The notes: generated by a model not told the origin, from the sequence alone. A stretch of 64,000 nucleotides of DNA from Trichomonas vaginalis G3 (GCF_026262505.1 NC_067204.1:5551797-5615796), one strand, 5' to 3'. Counted from the first letter of the stretch, positions 39,012 through 47,927 are shown. A program made the numbers and translations.

Positions 39012-39431
39012 ATGGCAAAATTCATCTCAGTAAACAAGTACATGTCAGGACTTAAAGAAGAACTAGACCCATTCACATATTTGAATGTTTACTTCTACCA
39101 TTTTGAAAAGTCTTCATTCAGCAAAGTTTGGAACATCGAACCAGTTAAGTTTGCTATTGTGACTAAAAATGGTGCGAAATTTGAAGACTTAGACATAGAA
39201 GGTTTGTTAACAGTCAAAGAAAGTTTTGACAGAAGGTTCTCAAACCTTAAAGAAGGCAAAGCATACAAACTTGTTATACCTTATGAACCAAAGAAAGCAG
39301 ACGACTATGAATATTATGAGTCTAAAGTTGTAGAAGTTCAAGGTAAATTGGGTAAAAAGATTTTAGAGTCTAAGCCAGTGTTTGCTCCTAAAGAGGAAGA
39401 GAACATTGACATTGACCCAGAAATGTTCTAA
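39012..39431 (+). CDS. Maverick protein, unknown (139 aa)
   Basis: Follows the helicase by 37 bases on the same strand. Beta-rich first 100 residues with aromatic and lysine positions and an acidic C-tail (EEENIDIDPEMF). Acidic tails after a beta domain are typical of single-strand DNA-binding proteins, and the position next to a helicase fits, but no OB-fold motif can be proven by eye. Confidence 0.5.
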   Translation: MAKFISVNKYMSGLKEELDPFTYLNVYFYHFEKSSFSKVWNIEPVKFAIVTKNGAKFEDLDIEGLLTVKESFDRRFSNLKEGKAYKLVIPYEPKKADDYEYYESKVVEVQGKLGKKILESKPVFAPKEEENIDIDPEMF

Positions 39432-39447
39432 AAATAAAATTTTATTT

Positions 39448-39900
39448 TTACATGTCAGATTTCTTTTTCTCTGGAACTGGTTCAGATTCTTTCTTCTCTT
39501 CTTCTACTTTCTTTTCTTTCTTTTCTTTCTTCTTCTTTTCTGGTGGAGTTATGTCAAATTTCTCCGAACCATATTTATGTAAAAGTTCTTTGTCCTTTAA
39601 TAGCTCATCTATTCTGTTTTCTATTTCATCTTCAAGAACAGCGCATGTGTCTTCTTTGCATTCTAAGAAGTTTTGTTGGACTTCATCTCTCCAAGAGGCG
39701 TCATCTCTGTCAACAAGTCTGTCATTGACAAATTTTAAGACTTCTCTGCTTAATGTTTTATGGTTCTTGTCATATTCCCAGAAACAGAACTTTAGAACAA
39801 ATTCCCCTTTCTTGTTTACACTATGTAAGATTTTATGGTCGACAGATGTTTTGCTGTCGAAAAGCTTGTCTCGAATATAGATAGCGAAATCGCTAGACAT
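39448..39900 (-). CDS. Maverick protein, unknown, charged tail (150 aa)
   Basis: Open frame converging on the previous gene and divergent from the packaging ATPase, 36 bases away. A mixed N-terminal domain (about 110 residues) is followed by a lysine/glutamate-rich tail (KKKKEKKEKKVEEEKK). No known motif. The shared start region with the ATPase suggests joint expression. Confidence 0.5.
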   Translation of the reverse strand: MSSDFAIYIRDKLFDSKTSVDHKILHSVNKKGEFVLKFCFWEYDKNHKTLSREVLKFVNDRLVDRDDASWRDEVQQNFLECKEDTCAVLEDEIENRIDELLKDKELLHKYGSEKFDITPPEKKKKEKKEKKVEEEKKESEPVPEKKKSDM

Positions 39901-39936
39901 TTTCTAAAAGATAAAAATTTTAATTTTTCTAAAAAT

Positions 39937-40812
39937 ATGTTAGAAAAAAAGTTTGCTGACATTGACAAAAAATTTGAGAATGTTTTAAACAAGAACAAGA
40001 GGAAGTTAGAAAATGCTCAGATAAAACCCATACATGACAAGTTCTTATTTGCTCAGAATGGTATAACAGGTCTAATTGCACCACCTGGGTCGGGTAAGAC
40101 TTTCACTTATCTTAAAATGGCTGCACAACAACAAGAACTAGATGAGAAGAACCCATTTTATGAGTTAGTTGTCATTTGTAGTACTTCTGGTCAATTTGAC
40201 CAAACCGTCAATTCGTTCAAAGATATTATAAAGAAGTCTAGGTTAGTATGTATAAAAGACTCTGAGTTGTTGGATTGGATAAAGAAGTACCAAAGAAGAG
40301 TTTTGAAGTATAATGCTATAAATGAGTATATAAATTCTAAGTTTAAAGACCCAAATGAGGAAATGCAGAGAATATTAGAGAAGAAACACTTCAGAAACAA
40401 ACAGAAAGAGATAGAATACATTTCGAAGAAATTGCAATCTTACGATTGGAAGACTTACCCTCATAGATGTCTTCTTATCTTAGATGACTTTGCTTCTTAT
40501 CCTTTGCTTAAGAATAGAGAACAAGATATGTGTCGAATTCTTAAGAAGCTCAGACACTTTAACATCTCAGTTGTCATTTGTGTACAGACAGCCAAGAGTT
40601 TAAGTAAGGATGTTAAAAGAATACTTACTGACATTATACTTTTCCCCGGATTGTCCGAAGACGATTTCATGGAACTTATGAAAGAGTCCATGGCAGGTAA
40701 GTTTGACAGACATGAACTATGGGAGAAGTACAAAGTCATACAAGACCCTCATACTTCTTTCAGAATTCATATCTACGCAAACAAAGTTCAAATTGTAAAA
40801 AGTCAAGCTTGA
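39937..40812 (+). CDS. A32-like genome-packaging ATPase (MAV-C)
   Basis: 291 aa from ATG 39937; the upstream in-frame extension runs through the divergent gene and is rejected. Walker A APPGSGKTFTYLK, Walker B CLLILDDFASYPLL, and a sensor-type strand FNISVVICVQTAKSL. This is the order of FtsK/HerA-type DNA-packaging ATPases of Polintons, virophages and poxviruses (A32). It would drive DNA into the capsid. Intact. Confidence 0.8.
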   Translation: MLEKKFADIDKKFENVLNKNKRKLENAQIKPIHDKFLFAQNGITGLIAPPGSGKTFTYLKMAAQQQELDEKNPFYELVVICSTSGQFDQTVNSFKDIIKKSRLVCIKDSELLDWIKKYQRRVLKYNAINEYINSKFKDPNEEMQRILEKKHFRNKQKEIEYISKKLQSYDWKTYPHRCLLILDDFASYPLLKNREQDMCRILKKLRHFNISVVICVQTAKSLSKDVKRILTDIILFPGLSEDDFMELMKESMAGKFDRHELWEKYKVIQDPHTSFRIHIYANKVQIVKSQA

Positions 40813-40978
40813 AAAATAAAGAGTTCATTTACTCTGCTTGTTTGAAGTTGTCAAAATACTCTGTTATTTTTCACTGTTTTCATACGGAATCTCTTCTCTC
40901 GGTTTTCCGAGGGAAGCAAGCATATGCCATTTTTTGACGAAGTGAAGGTTTGCACTTCGTCAAAAAAATCCCTGAAAT

Positions 40979-41270
40979 CAAGAATTTTGTTGCTGAATTC
41001 AGCAAAAATAATGTTTAGGGTAGAAGGTTAGATCTAACCTCATTTCTACCCTCCTTTCTACCCCAGTTATTTTATAAGCGTTTTACATGGTAAACGTTAT
41101 TTTTTAAATTTTGTGAAAACTCAACGGTTTGACACATGCCCTAAAAATTATTTTACTCAGAATTTTGTTGCTGAATTCAGCAAAAATAATGTTTAGGGTA
41201 GAAGGTTAGATCTAACCTCATTTCTACCCTCTTTTCTACCCCAGTTATTTTATAAACGTTTCACATGGTA
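40979..41270. repeat. Direct pair of 113-bp iteron-bearing repeats
   Basis: 40979-41091 and 41158-41270 are nearly identical. Each has ctgaattcagcaaaaat, the palindrome GGTTAGATCTAACC (41026-41039 and 41204-41217), two reversed half-sites (TTTCTACCCT, TTTCTACCCC) and a near-palindrome around acatggtaaacg. A separate hairpin GACGAAGTG/CACTTCGTC lies just before, at 40936-40964. Lies after the ATPase gene and before a decayed cassette gene. Confidence 0.85.
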
Positions 41271-41278
41271 AACGTTAT

Positions 41279-41430
41279 GAATTCGTGAGACTCTAAACAG
41301 TTTCGTAGCTTCTATTTCTTCTTTTAGTACATCGAATGTTTTAACGATACCGAAAGTTTCTTTATACTTCTTCTTGACGTCAGATAGAAGGAAATCTTCT
41401 GCTGTTGGATAGTTTTTGTTCAGAAATTCT
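41279..41430 (-). pseudogene. C-terminal remnant of a cassette gene
   Basis: About 50 codons with protein-like composition (TAEDFLLSDVKKKYKETFG) end between the repeat pair on one side and a cassette leader on the other. The leader (41432-41500) is nearly identical to that of the gene at 44034. It looks like what is left of a third repeat-bounded gene, much shortened. Confidence 0.45.
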
Positions 41431-41462
41431 AAAAAAAAAAATAAAAAAATAAAAAAAAAAAT

Positions 41463-41480
41463 AAAACTAACTTTATTTTT
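41463..41480 (-). promoter_or_regulatory. Shared upstream motif, copy 1 in MAV-C
   Basis: AAAACTAACTTTATTTTT, identical to the copies upstream of 17419, 42598 and 45365; here it precedes only a gene remnant. Confidence 0.5.
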
Positions 41481-41509
41481 TATTTCGGGAAAATTCATGA
41501 AAATTCAAG

Positions 41510-41740
41510 AGGGTAGAAATGAGGGTAGAAAACAGGTTAGATCTAACCTTCTACCCTAAACATTATTTTTTGGTGTAAATTTCCTAAACTGACTGACTGA
41601 CTGACTGACTGACGGCACAAAGTGGCATAACGAAAACATTAATATATATAAAATTCATGAAAATTCAAGAGGGTAGAAAACAGGTGAGAAAACAGGTTAG
41701 ATCTAACCTTCTACCCTAAATTATATTTTTACTGAATTCA
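41510..41740. repeat. Inverted iteron blocks and CTGA microsatellite
   Basis: Two blocks with GGTTAGATCTAACC (41535-41548 and 41695-41708) preceded by GAGGGTAGAA half-sites, in the opposite orientation to the pair at 40979-41270. Between them is a run of six or seven CTGA units (about 41587-41612). The blocks bracket the space between the gene remnant and the KilA-N gene. Confidence 0.8.
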
Positions 41741-41791
41741 GCAACAAAATTCAAATTGTAAAAAGTCAAGCTTGAAAAATAAAGAGTTCAT

Positions 41792-42598
41792 TTACTCTAC
41801 TTGTTTGAAGTTGTCAAAATACTCTGTTATTTTTTCCTTCAGTAGCGGTAAGTCTTCTTTGAAGGTAAGTATTGTACAACCTTTAATATCATAGTGTGTT
41901 TGAGGTAACGTATCTTGAACTATTTGTTTCACATCTTCATTCGGTGTCATTGAAATCGGTAAGTTTTCGCGATAGAACCAATTTCTGTCAGATTTGTAAA
42001 TCTTAGCAAGGTCGTAAAAGCTTTTGTTGTTTCTTCTGACTAAATGCAACATAACCATATCTTTATCTTCTTCATTTTCCATCTCTTCAGTATAAATCAT
42101 ATACTTATAGTTCTTTTCCTTTCCTTTTGGTACCGAACGTGGTATTCTTTTCTGAATGCTTTTGTCTTTTGCTTCAAGCTTGTTTTCCATCTCTTCACGT
42201 TCTTGTCTATGAATTTCGTCAAGAAGTTTACAAACATACCAAGCATAACGAGGCGAAGCCCACATTGCAACAGCATTTACAAGAAGTCTATGTACATAAT
42301 ATCCTCTCAAACCGTTTGGCAATTTTTCACGATTTTCATACGGAATCTCTTCCCTCGGTTTTCCGAGGGAAGCAATCATATGAGGAAATTCTTCTAAAAG
42401 TTCTTTTGTCTGTTGGTTTTCAAACCAATGATATGCTTGCTTTGTAGAACGAAGAGCATTCAAAATACTTTGCATCTGGTACATATCGTCTTTGACCGAA
42501 CGAATGAGACGGAGTTGTTTGTTAAACTGTATGTACTCATATTCTTCATTTATAGCTTCATGGACTATAACTGTTGTTGTGTTCTCTGTTGTTGACAT
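41792..42598 (-). CDS. KilA-N/MSV199-like DNA-binding protein (268 aa)
   Basis: Start at MSTTENTTTV because the preceding codons lie in the shared leader. The region around residues 50-130 (YHWFENQQTKELLEEFPHM, GYYVHRLLVNAVAMWASPRY) matches the pattern of MSV199/KilA-N domains of poxviruses and other large DNA viruses, followed by a coil (REEMENKLEAKDKSIQKR) and a C-terminal DUF3627-like part. Such proteins bind DNA and are often fused to nucleases. A short stretch near 42335-42375 (ggaatctctt through gagggaagc) is repeated at 40885-40925, outside the gene. Part of a repeat-bounded cassette. Confidence 0.7.
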   Translation of the reverse strand: MSTTENTTTVIVHEAINEEYEYIQFNKQLRLIRSVKDDMYQMQSILNALRSTKQAYHWFENQQTKELLEEFPHMIASLGKPREEIPYENREKLPNGLRGYYVHRLLVNAVAMWASPRYAWYVCKLLDEIHRQEREEMENKLEAKDKSIQKRIPRSVPKGKEKNYKYMIYTEEMENEEDKDMVMLHLVRRNNKSFYDLAKIYKSDRNWFYRENLPISMTPNEDVKQIVQDTLPQTHYDIKGCTILTFKEDLPLLKEKITEYFDNFKQVE

Positions 42599-42637
42599 AT
42601 CTGTCTTTACATACAAAATAAAAAAATAAATAAAAAT

Positions 42638-42655
42638 AAAACTAACTTTATTTTT
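42638..42655 (-). promoter_or_regulatory. Shared upstream motif of the KilA-N gene
   Basis: AAAACTAACTTTATTTTT, 40 bases upstream of the start codon; same motif as at 17452, 41463 and 45406. Confidence 0.55.
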
Positions 42656-42772
42656 TCTGTCTTAAGGAAACTCATGATTTTCATAGAGTTTTGGCGACTA
42701 AGGTTTCTTACCTACTCGCTGTTCTTCACTGTTTTCATACGGAATTCAGCAAAAATATATTTTAGGGTAGAT

Positions 42773-42845
42773 GGTTAGATCTAACCTGTTTTCTACCCTC
42801 TTTTCTACCCCAGTTATTTTATAAGCGTTTTACATGGTAAACGTT
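42773..42845. repeat. Iteron block upstream of the KilA-N gene
   Basis: GGTTAGATCTAACC (42773-42786) with reversed half-sites (TTTCTACCCT, TTTCTACCCC), then the acatggtaaacg near-palindrome, leading straight into the 64-bp tandem array. Confidence 0.8.
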
Positions 42846-42857
42846 ATTTTACATTAT

Positions 42858-44003
42858 GACACGAAGTGAAGGTTTGCACTTCGTCAAATTTTATAAAAAA
42901 TTAGCGTTATTTTTACATTATGACACGAAGTGAAGGTTTGCACTTCGTCAAATTTTATAAAAAATTAGCGTTATTTTTACATTATGACACGAAGTGAAGG
43001 TTTGCACTTCGTCAAATTTTATAAAAAATTAGCGTTATTTTTACATTATGACACGAAGTGAAGGTTTGCACTTCGTCAAATTTTATAAAAAATTAGCGTT
43101 ATTTTTACATTATGACACGAAGTGAAGGTTTGCACTTCGTCAAATTTTATAAAAAATTAGCGTTATTTTTACATTATGACACGAAGTGAAGGTTTGCACT
43201 TCGTCAAATTTTATAAAAAATTAGCGTTATTTTTACATTATGACACGAAGTGAAGGTTTGCACTTCGTCAAATTTTATAAAAAATTAGCGTTATTTTTAC
43301 ATTATGACACGAAGTGAAGGTTTGCACTTCGTCAAATTTTATAAAAAATTAGCGTTATTTTTACATTATGACACGAAGTGAAGGTTTGCACTTCGTCAAA
43401 TTTTATAAAAAATTAGCGTTATTTTTACATTATGACACGAAGTGAAGGTTTGCACTTCGTCAAATTTTATAAAAAATTAGCGTTATTTTTACATTATGAC
43501 ACGAAGTGAAGGTTTGCACTTCGTCAAATTTTATAAAAAATTAGCGTTATTTTTACATTATGACACGAAGTGAAGGTTTGCACTTCGTCAAATTTTATAA
43601 AAAATTAGCGTTATTTTTACATTATGACACGAAGTGAAGGTTTGCACTTCGTCAAATTTTATAAAAAATTAGCGTTATTTTTACATTATGACACGAAGTG
43701 AAGGTTTGCACTTCGTCAAATTTTATAAAAAATTAGCGTTATTTTTACATTATGACACGAAGTGAAGGTTTGCACTTCGTCAAATTTTATAAAAAATTAG
43801 CGTTATTTTTACATTATGACACGAAGTGAAGGTTTGCACTTCGTCAAATTTTATAAAAAATTAGCGTTATTTTTACATTATGACACGAAGTGAAGGTTTG
43901 CACTTCGTCAAATTTTATAAAAAATTAGCGTTATTTTTACATTATGACACGAAGTGAAGGTTTGCACTTCGTCAAATTTTATAAAAAATTAGCGTTATTT
44001 TCT
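42858..44003. repeat. 18 tandem copies of a 64-bp hairpin unit
   Basis: The unit starts GACACGAAGTGAAGGTTTGC and recurs every 64 bp from 42858 to 43946, which gives 18 nearly identical copies. Each contains ACGAAGTG-8 bases-CACTTCGT, a perfect 8-bp stem, then AT-rich sequence with TTAGCGTTATTTTTACATTA. Further single hairpins of this family lie at 40936-40964 and 45548-45820. No coding potential. Candidate for an origin, a partition site, or a recently amplified array; the uniformity points to recent amplification. Confidence 0.95.
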
Positions 44004-44033
44004 GACTTTCACAAAAGACCAAAAATAAACGCT

Positions 44034-45365
44034 TTACATGTATTTTTCAGCAACTTCGTCAAATAATTTTATAGCTTTATCTATCTCATCTACTTCAAAC
44101 GTTTCTTTACCTTTTATGGGAGCACCATACATTTTCTCAAACTTTTCAAGTAGTTCTGTTTCTGCAGCTCTCATATCATTAGCAAACACAACCTTGACTC
44201 TATTGACTGTACTGTCATATCTTTGAGTTATATTATATGTTCTTCCTATCTTATATCTCTTTGTATTGAAGTCCTTCGGTTTCTGAACGATGTAAAGTAA
44301 GCCTTCACTGCAACGTTCCGTATCGAATGAACCATATGTTATGAAGTTATATCCAACAACTGGGTCTAACCATAACAAAACTATTGGTATAAGACTTTTG
44401 TCGATGAGATATGCTGTAGTTCCATAGAATCTTACCGATATCATAAGCTCAGGATTTCTTGTCAAAATTTTCTGAGTTGAAGCATTTCTAACCCAGTCGT
44501 GTGTTTTCTTTCCAGATGGAAATATAATGTCTGACAAAGAATATTTGTTGTATTTCTTTGAGTATCTTACGTTTAAATCACCTATTCTAACCAATTTGGT
44601 GTCATTGTCTATCTTTTTAACTGTTTCAAACTCAATGTTTGTCATTTCTGTCTTTAAATCTGCATAGTCGTTTCTCATACGTTCTATCTCTTTGACGGAG
44701 TAGTTATATCTCCTCATTGCTGCTTTACATTTAGAACATTGCGGGTTCATTTTTGCGTTATATTCTGAAACCTTACCTGCTAAAACAACTAAAGCGTCAA
44801 TGGTTTTCTTTAACTCAAAAGTTGCTGGTTTTATCTGTTTATTCCATACCTTACCTCTTCTATCTTTATCTCTTATCTGCCATACACATTCAGCAACTAA
44901 CGAAACAAAGTTGTCGTAGGTCTTAAATTCTTCAGATTTATATATGTCAGAAACATTCTTATATACCATGTCGCAATCTTTGTCCATAACCTTATGGTTG
45001 CAATGAAATCCTAGAAACTCATAGTTTACCTTTCGTATGAACTTCTTTATTTCTACTGAGTCAGTTGGTTTCACTTCTATTTCATCGAATTCAGGAATAG
45101 TGAGTTTTTGTTGTTGGATTTCAGGTAGTTTAGGCAAATGGTCAATAATGTCCTGCATTTCATAAAGATACTGTTCATTTGTTTCATCTTTCGCACTACA
45201 GTCTAAATTACTTGTTAAAAGTTCTTGCTTTATCTTCTGGATTTCTGTTTCAAAAGTATATGAAGAAGGAATGAAGCTTTTCATCTCTACTAACATAGAT
45301 GTTGGATTCATGACTAAAGAGTTTGGTGCTGTTGTTTGAATTGTTGTTGTGCCGATTGTTGACAT
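44034..45365 (-). CDS. KilA-N plus T5orf172 (GIY-YIG-like) protein (443 aa)
   Basis: Start at MSTIGTTTIQTT, since upstream codons fall in the shared leader. Helical N-terminal half with a CSKCKAAMRRYNYS cysteine pair (about 235), a KilA-N-like part (FPSGKKTHDWVRNAST), and a C-terminal T5orf172 domain: GLLYIVQKPKDF, RYKIGRTYNITQRYDS, AAETELLEKFEKMYG. T5orf172 belongs to the GIY-YIG nuclease superfamily; the Tyr, Arg and Glu are visible. Such genes act as mobile nucleases or DNA-binding regulators in phages and giant viruses. It lies between the tandem hairpin array and an iteron block. Confidence 0.75.
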   Translation of the reverse strand: MSTIGTTTIQTTAPNSLVMNPTSMLVEMKSFIPSSYTFETEIQKIKQELLTSNLDCSAKDETNEQYLYEMQDIIDHLPKLPEIQQQKLTIPEFDEIEVKPTDSVEIKKFIRKVNYEFLGFHCNHKVMDKDCDMVYKNVSDIYKSEEFKTYDNFVSLVAECVWQIRDKDRRGKVWNKQIKPATFELKKTIDALVVLAGKVSEYNAKMNPQCSKCKAAMRRYNYSVKEIERMRNDYADLKTEMTNIEFETVKKIDNDTKLVRIGDLNVRYSKKYNKYSLSDIIFPSGKKTHDWVRNASTQKILTRNPELMISVRFYGTTAYLIDKSLIPIVLLWLDPVVGYNFITYGSFDTERCSEGLLYIVQKPKDFNTKRYKIGRTYNITQRYDSTVNRVKVVFANDMRAAETELLEKFEKMYGAPIKGKETFEVDEIDKAIKLFDEVAEKYM

Positions 45366-45405
45366 TTTTATTTTTTTATACAAAATAAAAAAATAAAAAA
45401 AAATA

Positions 45406-45423
45406 AAACTAACTTTATTTTTT
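45406..45423 (-). promoter_or_regulatory. Shared upstream motif of the GIY-YIG-like gene
   Basis: AAAACTAACTTTATTTTT, about 41 bases upstream of the start; same motif as at 17452, 41463 and 42638. Confidence 0.55.
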
Positions 45424-45448
45424 ATTTCGGGAAAATTCATGAAAATTC

Positions 45449-45948
45449 AAGAGGGTAGAAATGAGGGTAGAAAACAGGTTAGATCTAACCTTCTACCCTA
45501 AACATTATTTTTGCTGAAAAATGACACTTTTTCATTAGATAACTGTTATTTTTTGACGAAGTGAAGGTTTACACTTCGTCAAATTTTATAAAAAATTAGC
45601 GTTATTTTTACATTATGACACGAAGTGAAGGTTTGCACTTCGTCAAATTTTATAAAAAATTAGCGTTATTTTTACATTATGACACGAAGTGAAGGTTTGC
45701 ACTTCGTCAAAAAAATCCCTGAAATCATATCTTTTATACAAAAAAATACAAAAAATGACACTTTTTCATTAGATAACTGTTATTTTTTGACGAAGTGAAG
45801 GTTTACACTTCGTCAAAAAAATCCCTGAAATCATATCTTTACATACAAAATAAAAAAATAAAACTAAATTATATTTTTTCTATCTTAAGGAAATTCATGA
45901 AAATTCATGAGGTGAAAAAAGAGGTGAAAAAACAGGTGAGATCTAACA
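45449..45948. repeat. Iteron blocks and hairpin units, right side of the cassettes
   Basis: GGTTAGATCTAACC at 45477-45490 with GGGTAGAA half-sites; two or three 64-bp-type hairpin units (45548-45716); a repeated stretch of about 70 bp (tgacactttttcattagataactg, at about 45519 and 45756); and a last block at 45908-45948 with GGTGAAAAAA half-sites and GGTGAGATCTAAC, i.e. the MAV-A type of arms. No gene. Confidence 0.85.
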
Positions 45949-45950
45949 TG

Positions 45951-46304
45951 TTAACATAAATTATATTTTTGGTCCGGGAACAACTTTCTCTCAATTGGAG
46001 CTGTAGCATACTCTTTGCGTAAACGGTTCAGACCTTCTTCGAACTCTTGGTCTCTCTTCGATTTGGACTGAGATTGGAATTGCTGGGGTGGAGCTTGCTG
46101 GAACATCCAAGGGTTGGGGAAGTAAGGCATAGGCTGAGGAGGAGGGTAGTTCGGGAAGCCTTGTGGTGGGTAGTAACCTTGAGGTGGAAATTGGTAGTAA
46201 TTTGGTGGAGGTACTTGCTGGAACTGAGGTTGCTGAGGAGACTGTTGTGGTTCTTTAGGTTCCTCTGGTTTGGGAATAGACTGGGTTGGTGGGACGTGGG
46301 ACAT
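45951..46304 (-). CDS. Proline/glutamine-rich protein (117 aa)
   Basis: Open frame, low complexity: PPQGYYPPQGFPNYPPPQ and QQPQFQQVPPPN, followed by a charged C-terminus (KRDQEFEEGLNRLRKEY). Divergent from 46578 across the repeat block. Unknown; perhaps a flexible virion or regulatory protein. Confidence 0.5.
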   Translation of the reverse strand: MSHVPPTQSIPKPEEPKEPQQSPQQPQFQQVPPPNYYQFPPQGYYPPQGFPNYPPPQPMPYFPNPWMFQQAPPQQFQSQSKSKRDQEFEEGLNRLRKEYATAPIERKLFPDQKYNLC

Positions 46305-46319
46305 TCGTTTGTGGCTTAA

Positions 46320-46576
46320 CCGTCGGAAGGAAGAACTTTTCCTGTCGGAAGGAAGAACTTTTCCTGTCGGAAGGAAAATTTTTTCCTGTCGGAAGGAAAA
46401 ACTTTTTCTGTTGGAAGGAAAAACTTTTTCTGAAGTTCGACCAAAAAGTTCTCAATTTTCGAAAATTTGAATGGTTTACGGACGGACAACTGGAAGAGTT
46501 CTTCCTGTCGGAAGGAAAAATTTTTTCTGTCGGAAGGAAAATTTTTTCCAGTTGTCGGGAAAATATTTTCCTGTCG
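46320..46576. repeat. CTGTCGGAAGGAAAA repeats in a divergent promoter region
   Basis: About nine copies of a 22-24 bp unit (CTGTCGGAAGGAAGAACTTTTC and variants) in two groups. The GGAAGGAAAA/TTTTTTCC parts within a unit can pair with each other. They fill the space between two divergently transcribed genes. Confidence 0.8.
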
Positions 46577-46577
46577 G

Positions 46578-46952
46578 ATGGAAGGACTCGGAATGCCAGA
46601 AGGATTTGACGAGGCAATTTACCTAATTGAACTTAACGACTGCGTAAAAGACTACTTGCGCAAGGTCATGAAGCCCAAGGTCAAGTTCACCACTATTTCT
46701 GGAAGGGCTGCCTTGAATCTCGAGACTTCGACTGGAATTCCAATTCAAATACCAGAAAACACTCCTTTCGACGACATAAAGCAAGCAAAGAAAGAAGCTC
46801 TTGTTAAGTTCCTAAACAAACGTCCTTGGATAAAAATACCAAACAAGGAGAACCCCCTACCCCATATGAAATTGGCAATTCAGTCTCTCCTTCGCTTCTC
46901 GGGTCAACCATTCTACATAACCTGTGAAGGCGACATCCAACCAGTTCAGTAA
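46578..46952 (+). CDS. Maverick protein, unknown (124 aa)
   Basis: Start at ATG 46578, at the end of the repeat block; a second Met (GMPEGF) follows five codons on. Compact alpha/beta protein with IPIQIPENTPFDDIKQAK and a basic middle. Codon use is GC-richer than its neighbours (for example CTC, GCC, AAG), which may mark a different origin. No family recognised. Confidence 0.55.
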   Translation: MEGLGMPEGFDEAIYLIELNDCVKDYLRKVMKPKVKFTTISGRAALNLETSTGIPIQIPENTPFDDIKQAKKEALVKFLNKRPWIKIPNKENPLPHMKLAIQSLLRFSGQPFYITCEGDIQPVQ

Positions 46953-47066
46953 ACCTTAACGTTTAACTGCACTTTTTTATGTTTTTTGTGAAAGTGTCAA
47001 AAATAAATTGTTTTCATGAGTTTTCTACGATATTAGAAAAAATGTTATTTTCTAATATCTTCACAT

Positions 47067-47927
47067 TCAATACTTTTTCAGCACTTTTCCGTAGTTATAT
47101 ATGAAAGACAATTCGAGATAAAAGTCATAGTACAATGGAATAATATGTTGCACACCATTTGTTGTGAACCAAACTTGAAAGTCAGAGAAACTGTTACTAG
47201 GTGGTTCGTAGAATTTAGAAGCAAAGTCATAAAAGTCCTTACCAATACATAGAAAACTATTGTTGCTTGAACTGAAACTTGCATGACACATAACATTTTG
47301 AGGGTCAAACACGTTTCTATAAACTGTCAAATCTGCTGGTGGAAGTATAAATTGAAATGGACCATCTGGTGGTAATGGTTCGTTCTGGTTTAGTAACCGA
47401 AGAAATTGTGCCCAAGAACGTTTGTCTACTTTCCAAAATAAAAACTCTGTATCTCTTGGAGGGTTAATTTCAATCTTTTGAAATGAAACGGTGGAGTTCA
47501 TCTTGTCATATTCTAGTTTCAGATAGTATGTTCCATTTAGTAAAGAGTCGTATTTTTCTTGAAATTCCCAATAATATTTGTTCATTTGAGTTTGAAAGTC
47601 ATTTAGAGTTTTCTCAAGACTTTCGTCTGAACGAACTGTAAAGATTCTCATTTCGTCAAATTTGTCTATTAGACCATCAGAACCTTTATACTGCCCATGA
47701 AAATATACTGCGAACATAAATGCGTTAGTTCTATTTGAAAACAAAACTCTTCTAAATCCTATTGCCTTTGCATCTGAAGGACTTTGAAGCCAACGAATTG
47801 GATAGTCAAACCTGTATGCTCGGGATGAAATTTCTTCATCTGAAATAGTCCTACCAGCATTTGTAAAGATATAGTCTAATGGTTTTGTATCTGCTACTTT
47901 TGTTCTTTGTTTTTCAACCTGAAGCAT
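47067..47927 (-). CDS. Paralogous Maverick protein, copy 1 (286 aa)
   Basis: Shares its whole layout with 51932-52780: N-terminal TKPLDYIFTNAGR, YPIRWLQSPSDAKAIGFRR, and C-terminal SDFQVWFTTNGVQHIIPLYY followed by LELSFIYNYG. Beta-rich, no membrane segment. The two copies are clearly diverged (roughly half the residues alike by eye). They may form a hetero-oligomer of the virion; function unknown. Confidence 0.65.
   Translation of the reverse strand: MLQVEKQRTKVADTKPLDYIFTNAGRTISDEEISSRAYRFDYPIRWLQSPSDAKAIGFRRVLFSNRTNAFMFAVYFHGQYKGSDGLIDKFDEMRIFTVRSDESLEKTLNDFQTQMNKYYWEFQEKYDSLLNGTYYLKLEYDKMNSTVSFQKIEINPPRDTEFLFWKVDKRSWAQFLRLLNQNEPLPPDGPFQFILPPADLTVYRNVFDPQNVMCHASFSSSNNSFLCIGKDFYDFASKFYEPPSNSFSDFQVWFTTNGVQHIIPLYYDFYLELSFIYNYGKVLKKY

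Noticed and set aside
39452-39880. Plus-strand Ser/Phe-rich frame of 142 codons
   Set aside because: It is the reverse of the lysine/glutamate-rich gene at 39448-39900, whose composition and divergent start next to the ATPase are more convincing.
41432-41498. N-terminal extension MNFPEIKNKV of the cassette frames
   Set aside because: The same DNA precedes different genes as a leader; the following Met (MSTIGTT and MSTTENT) gives the better start.
42858-44003. CRISPR array
   Set aside because: The units are tandem with no variable spacers; the whole 64 bp is repeated and there are no cas-type genes.
46255-46617. Frames across the GGAAGGAAAA repeat block
   Set aside because: Low-complexity readings of the repeat on both strands without a protein-like pattern.
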